NCBI GenBank assembly: GCA_958348565.1
Contig: CATVZP010000099.1
Coordinates: 1-7,206 of the forward strand
Direction: 5' to 3'
Origin: an uncultured Collinsella sp.
GTDB lineage: Bacteria > Actinomycetota > Coriobacteriia > Coriobacteriales > Coriobacteriaceae
Length of the DNA: 7,206 nucleotides
The notes beneath the pieces are model-generated. The model ran no database searches. It was not told the origin of the DNA and saw only the letters and a program-made list of their open reading frames with translations. The first letter of the stretch is position 1, and every line of letters starts with the position of its first letter. This document shows positions 4,351-7,206 of this stretch, in pieces. A program made the position numbers and the translations under genes.

Positions 4351-6573
4351 TTAGAGATGCAGCACGCGGTCGCGGATCTCCTCGGTTCGACCCTGGTTCC
4401 AGAACTGGGTACCGATGTAGCCGCACGTACGACGAGCGACATTCATCTTCTCCTGGTCGCGGTTGCCGCAGTTGGGGCACTCCCATACCAGCTTGCCATC
4501 GTCCTCAACAATCTTGATCTCACCGTCGTAGCCGCACACCTGGCAGTAGTCGCTCTTGGTGTTGAGCTCGGCGTACATGATGTTGTCGTAGATGTACTGC
4601 ATCACGCGGATGACAGCCTTGAGGTTGTCCTGCATGTTGGGAACTTCGACGTAGGAGATGGCGCCGCCCGGCGAAAGCTGCTGGAACATACCCTCGAACT
4701 TGAGCTTGTCGAATGCGTCGATCTCCTCGGACACATGGACGTGATAGCTGTTGGTAATGTAGCCCTTGTCCGTCACGCCCGGGATAATGCCAAAACGGCG
4801 CTGCAGGCACTTGGCAAACTTGTAGGTCGTCGACTCAAGCGGGGTGCCGTACAGCGAGAAGTCGATATCGCTTTCGGCCTTCCACTCGGCGCACTTGTCG
4901 TTCATGTGCTGCATGACGGCCATGGCAAACGGCGTGCCCTCCTTCTCGGTGTGGCTGTGACCCGTCATGTACTTAACGCACTCATACAGGCCGGCATAGC
5001 CCAGGCTGATCGTAGAGTATCCGCCCACGAGCAGCTTGTCGATCGTCTCGCCCTTCTTCAGACGCGCCAGGGCGCCGTATTGCCAAAGAATCGGCGCGGC
5101 GTCAGAAAGTGTACCCATCAGGCGCTCATGACGGCACAGCAGGGCACGGTGGCACAGCTCAAGGCGCTCATCGAAGATCTTCCAGAACTTGTCCATATCC
5201 TGGTGCGAGCTCAGTGCGACATCAGGCAGGTTGATGGTCACAACGCCCTGGTTAAAGCGACCATAGTACTTGGGCTTGTTCGGGTCGTAGTTCAGCGCGT
5301 TGGCAACGTTGTTAAAACCGTTGCCCGAACGGTCGGGCGTCAGGAAACTGCGGCAACCCATGCAGGTGTAGCAATCGCCGTTGCCGGCGGTCTCGCCCTT
5401 AGACAGCTTGAGCTCGCGCATCTTCTTCTCGGAGATGTAATCGGGCACCATGCGCTTGGCGGTGCACTTGGCAGCCAGCTGGGTCAGGTAGAAGTACGGG
5501 GAATCCTCGTGAACGTTATCGTCCTCGAGTACATAGATAAGCTTGGGGAATGCCGGGGTAATCCACACGCCGGCCTCGTTCTTAACGCCCTCGTAGCGCT
5601 GGCGAAGCGTCTCCTCCACGATCATGGCAAGGTCGTGCTTCTCCTGAGGCGTACGGGCCTCGTTAAGATACATAAAGACCGTCACGAACGGCGCCTGGCC
5701 ATTGGTGGTCATAAGGGTCACGACCTGATACTGAATCGTCTGGACGCCGCGACGGATCTCGTCACGCAGGCGATCCTCAACGACCTCGCGAACCTTTTCG
5801 GGAGATGCGGAAACGCCGAGCTCCTCGAGCTCGCGGGCGACCTCGCCACGAATCTTTTGACGGCTCACCTCAACAAAGGGGGCAAGATGGGTCAGCGAGA
5901 TGGACTGGCCGCCGTACTGGGAGGAAGCAACCTGGGCGATAATCTGCGTCGCAATATTGCAGGCGGTCGAGAAGCTGTGCGGCTTCTCAATCAGCGTGCC
6001 CGAAATAACAGTGCCGTTCTGGAGCATGTCCTCCAGGTTCACCAGATCGCAGTTGTGCATATGCTGGGCAAAGTAATCCGAATCGTGGAAATGGATCAGA
6101 CCCTCATTATGGGCATCCACGATCTCCTGAGGCAGCAGCACGCGCTGGGTCAGGTCCTTGGAAATCTCGCCAGCCATATAGTCGCGCTGAACGGAGTTGA
6201 CGGTCGGGTTCTTGTTGGAGTTCTCCTGCTTGACCTCTTCGTTATTGCACTCGATCAGCGACAGGATCTTGTCATCGGTCGTGTTCTTCTGGCGCTTCAG
6301 GCTCTGAACATAGCGATAGATGATGTAGTGGCGGGCAACCTCGTAGCAGTCGAGACGCATGATCTCGTCCTCGACCAAATCCTGGATCTCCTCGACCGAA
6401 ACGGTGTGGCCCGCGTTCTCGCATGCCTCGGCGACGTTTTGCGCCGCATAAACCACCTGGCGGTCGGTTAGACGAGAGCTCTCCTCGACCTCCAAGTTAG
6501 CGGCGCGGATGGCATTGACAATCTTATCGATGTCAAAGACAACCTCGGTGCCGCTGCGCTTGATGATCTTCAT
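4351..6573 (-). CDS. nrdD: Anaerobic (class III) ribonucleoside-triphosphate reductase
   Basis: NrdD reduces ribonucleoside triphosphates to deoxyribonucleotides without oxygen, using a glycyl radical installed by NrdG. The protein has 740 residues from the ATG at 6573, a normal length. The first ~95 residues are an ATP-cone allosteric domain (IIKRSGTEVVFDIDKIVNAI at the start). In the catalytic barrel, the expected cysteines are C205 (SFSTACNIATQ) and C407 in CMGCRSFL. RFGIIPGVTDKGYITNSYHV (593-612) is a strongly conserved segment. The C-terminus has a Cys4 zinc site (C677, C680, C699, C702) followed by RRTCGYIG with the glycyl-radical residue at G718. The ATG was chosen because AAGAGG lies 7 nt upstream and the protein then begins with the family N-terminus; an ATG ten codons earlier adds an Arg-rich stretch and lacks a good site. 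It is the first gene of the leftward group and is preceded by NrdR boxes. Confidence 0.98.
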   Translation of the reverse strand: MKIIKRSGTEVVFDIDKIVNAIRAANLEVEESSRLTDRQVVYAAQNVAEACENAGHTVSVEEIQDLVEDEIMRLDCYEVARHYIIYRYVQSLKRQKNTTDDKILSLIECNNEEVKQENSNKNPTVNSVQRDYMAGEISKDLTQRVLLPQEIVDAHNEGLIHFHDSDYFAQHMHNCDLVNLEDMLQNGTVISGTLIEKPHSFSTACNIATQIIAQVASSQYGGQSISLTHLAPFVEVSRQKIRGEVARELEELGVSASPEKVREVVEDRLRDEIRRGVQTIQYQVVTLMTTNGQAPFVTVFMYLNEARTPQEKHDLAMIVEETLRQRYEGVKNEAGVWITPAFPKLIYVLEDDNVHEDSPYFYLTQLAAKCTAKRMVPDYISEKKMRELKLSKGETAGNGDCYTCMGCRSFLTPDRSGNGFNNVANALNYDPNKPKYYGRFNQGVVTINLPDVALSSHQDMDKFWKIFDERLELCHRALLCRHERLMGTLSDAAPILWQYGALARLKKGETIDKLLVGGYSTISLGYAGLYECVKYMTGHSHTEKEGTPFAMAVMQHMNDKCAEWKAESDIDFSLYGTPLESTTYKFAKCLQRRFGIIPGVTDKGYITNSYHVHVSEEIDAFDKLKFEGMFQQLSPGGAISYVEVPNMQDNLKAVIRVMQYIYDNIMYAELNTKSDYCQVCGYDGEIKIVEDDGKLVWECPNCGNRDQEKMNVARRTCGYIGTQFWNQGRTEEIRDRVLHL

Positions 6574-6794
6574 CCTCTTGCCTCTTTCGCGTCGTAGCCT
6601 CATTGCGCTTCAGAGCCAAACGATGCCCGGCAGGGCTTGCCCCTGTCTTGCGGCGCCGTCGCGCAATCTGTGTTCTCGATAAACCATAAGCCTCTATGCG
6701 GACATTCCCAGGAGCCGATCAAGCGGCTCAAGGACACGTTCAAAAGAGGCAATTAAGGTCTTCGTTCTCTGTCCGCCATCTATCATACGACAAA
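6574..6794 (-). promoter_or_regulatory. Probable long nrdD leader (about 220 nt)
   Basis: If transcription starts about 7 nt after the proposed -10 element, the nrdD mRNA carries a leader of about 220 nt. Visible stems are GAGCCG/CGGCTC (6712-6717 with 6724-6729, 6-nt loop) and CAGGG/CCCTG (6631-6635 with 6641-6645). I could not match these to a known riboswitch, and there is no T-tract attenuator. No gene is supported in this stretch. Confidence 0.35.
6581..6586 (-). promoter_or_regulatory. Ribosome binding site of nrdD
   Basis: The minus strand reads AAGAGG, 7 nt before the ATG at 6573. It supports the start that removes the ten upstream residues MRLRRERGKR. Confidence 0.65.
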
Positions 6795-6798
6795 GATG

Positions 6799-6814
6799 CA
6801 TCTATATCCTGTAT
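6799..6814. promoter_or_regulatory. NrdR box 2 (degenerate)
   Basis: CATCTATATCCTGTAT matches the NrdR consensus at about 10 of 16 positions, including the CTATAT core and the TGT of the second half. It starts exactly 32 bp from box 1, the three-helical-turn spacing typical of tandem NrdR boxes, and overlaps the proposed -10 element. It would not be called without its partner. Confidence 0.5.
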
Positions 6815-6830
6815 TCTTTTTTTAGGTCAA
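6801..6830 (-). promoter_or_regulatory. Candidate nrdD promoter
   Basis: On the minus strand, a -35 element TTGACC (6830-6825) is followed after 18 bp by TATAGA (6806-6801) as the -10 element. The spacer is A-rich. The -35 directly abuts the strong NrdR box and the -10 lies inside the second box, the geometry expected for repression by NrdR. Transcription would start near 6794. Confidence 0.5.
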
Positions 6831-6846
6831 ACACAACATATAGTGT
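6831..6846. promoter_or_regulatory. NrdR box 1 (near consensus)
   Basis: ACACAACATATAGTGT fits the established NrdR box (ACACwAtATwTwGTGT) with one departure from consensus in the core. NrdR is the ATP-cone zinc-ribbon repressor that controls ribonucleotide reductase genes in most bacteria. The site lies immediately upstream of the proposed nrdD -35 element and about 260 bp before the start codon. Confidence 0.8.
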
Positions 6847-6947
6847 TTCAGCAGGTCAAAGCAATTAGTCATTTTGCAGACGCATTATAAATGAGGGGTA
6901 TTTGACAAGTCGGTAAAACGTTACCAACACGGCTACCTGCATGGCAG

Positions 6948-7151
6948 CTATAAAACCCCCTTAGTCAAGCCACTGACAAATCCTACTAAAACCAAGCCAC
7001 TCACGCCAAAAGAATCCAAAAGATTATGCTTGACCAACATGTTGCGGTCACGCTCGGCCAGGACGTATGCAATCTGCCGGCACCCCTACGGGATACGAAG
7101 ACCATCGCATACAGACCTTGGATCAAAATTTGCTGGCATGTTTGGCGGCAT
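6948..7151 (-). pseudogene. Protein-like reading frame interrupted by one TAG, unidentified
   Basis: On the minus strand an ATG at 7151 opens a 68-codon frame ending in TAG at 6948, broken once by TAG at 7088-7086 (codon 22). The second half encodes 45 residues (GCRQIAYVLAERDRNMLVKH...), ends in a hydrophobic stretch (GLVLVGFVSGLTKGVL), and its first codons are C/G-ending in the style of the neighbouring genes (GTC CTG GCC GAG CGT GAC CGC AAC). I do not recognise the family. It could be a gene remnant, a repeat-borne fragment or a chance frame. A terminator-like hairpin lies just upstream at 7160-7182. Confidence 0.2.
7031..7050. repeat. 20-bp imperfect dyad
   Basis: TGACCAACATGTTGCGGTCA has the arms TGACC/GGTCA and AACA/TGTT with a 2-nt GC insertion on one side. 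It resembles an operator-like dyad but has no neighbouring promoter in the window. It also lies inside the interrupted reading frame at 6948-7151. Confidence 0.3.
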
Positions 7152-7159
7152 AAAATCAG

Positions 7160-7182
7160 AACCACCCTTAAAAAGGGTGGTT
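7160..7182. terminator. Terminator-like hairpin, orientation unclear
   Basis: A perfect 10-bp stem AACCACCCTT / AAGGGTGGTT closes on a 3-nt AAA loop. The 3' flank on the plus strand is TGCTCTTA and on the minus strand TCTGATTTTA, so each has only a modest T-rich tract. It most simply ends a leftward transcript of a gene beyond the right edge, insulating nrdD from it, but the plus orientation cannot be excluded. Confidence 0.5.
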
Positions 7183-7206
7183 TGCTCTTAGGGTATAACC
7201 CACGGG

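Larger units (their letters stand above)
6595..7206. other. Intergenic region upstream of nrdD, no confirmed gene
   Basis: Over 600 bp lack a confident gene. Nearest nrdD is the leader, then the promoter and NrdR boxes (6799-6846), then more AT-rich sequence with an AGGTCAAA direct repeat (6824-6831 and 6853-6860), a GGTAA-AACG-TTACC dyad (6912-6925), a CAAGCCACT direct repeat (6966-6974 and 6993-7001), the interrupted frame and the terminator-like hairpin. A plus-strand frame from ATG 7026 stays open to the window edge, but it reads through the hairpin and has no ribosome binding site. Confidence 0.6.

Noticed and set aside
4357..6471. A 704-codon open frame on the plus strand, antisense to nrdD
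   Set aside because: It lies entirely opposite an unmistakable NrdD gene. Its composition (excess Val, Leu, Ala, His) is what the reverse of GC-rich codon usage gives, and no domain is recognisable.
6696..6890. A 64-codon plus-strand frame upstream of nrdD
   Set aside because: It spans the NrdR boxes and promoter, has no family signature and no convincing ribosome binding site.
6884..6907. A perfect minus-strand TATAAT (6889-6884) and a plus-strand TTGACA (6902-6907) as extra promoters
   Set aside because: The TATAAT has only TTGTCA at 13 bp, too close, and nothing better at 16-18 bp. The plus-strand TTGACA has CAACAC at the -10 position.
6850..7206. A cobalamin or other riboswitch in the upstream region
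   Set aside because: I searched by eye for the B12-box type sequence and other familiar aptamer cores and found no match; the region also lies upstream of the proposed promoter.

Overview
The window looks like chromosomal DNA of a high-GC, anaerobic Gram-positive bacterium. My best guess is a gut Coriobacteriia member such as Collinsella. This is inference from the NrdD/NrdG and HD-protein sequences, the GC-rich codon use and the strict-anaerobe ribonucleotide reductase; no marker gene proves it. No rRNA, tRNA, CRISPR array, transposase or phage gene is visible.

Layout. Positions 1-749 (+) hold the C-terminal part of an M19 (renal-dipeptidase-type) dipeptidase that enters from the left edge. 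A GC-rich hairpin follows, then a YgjP/DUF45-type zinc metallopeptidase (824-1600, +) that starts at a TTG codon. This gene converges, with only 6 bp between stop codons, on a leftward series of five genes. Read 5' to 3' on the minus strand these are nrdD (anaerobic ribonucleotide reductase, 6573-4351), nrdG (its radical-SAM activase, 3925-3344), folE (GTP cyclohydrolase I, 3277-2720), an HD-domain protein (2717-2136) and folB (dihydroneopterin aldolase, 2092-1607). The nrd pair makes deoxynucleotides without oxygen. FolE and FolB are the first and third steps of the pterin branch of folate synthesis, and the HD protein between them is a candidate for the missing dephosphorylation step. Folate in turn serves thymidylate synthesis, so the cluster has a coherent DNA-precursor theme.

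Regulation. About 230-270 bp upstream of nrdD lies a near-consensus NrdR box (6831-6846). A second, degenerate box sits exactly 32 bp away (6799-6814), and the two straddle a plausible -35/-10 pair, which is the classical NrdR repressor arrangement. The implied leader is about 220 nt.

Unexplained structure. The 425-bp gap between nrdD and nrdG is unusually long for partners and carries a 137-bp near-palindrome just after nrdD, a second 84-bp foldback just before the nrdG ribosome binding site, and a 14-bp direct repeat between them. The upstream part of the 6574-7206 intergenic region holds a terminator-like hairpin and a protein-like reading frame broken by one TAG. I do not see a wholly new multi-gene system. 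The foldback elements, the HD protein and the interrupted frame are the parts that deserve a second look.
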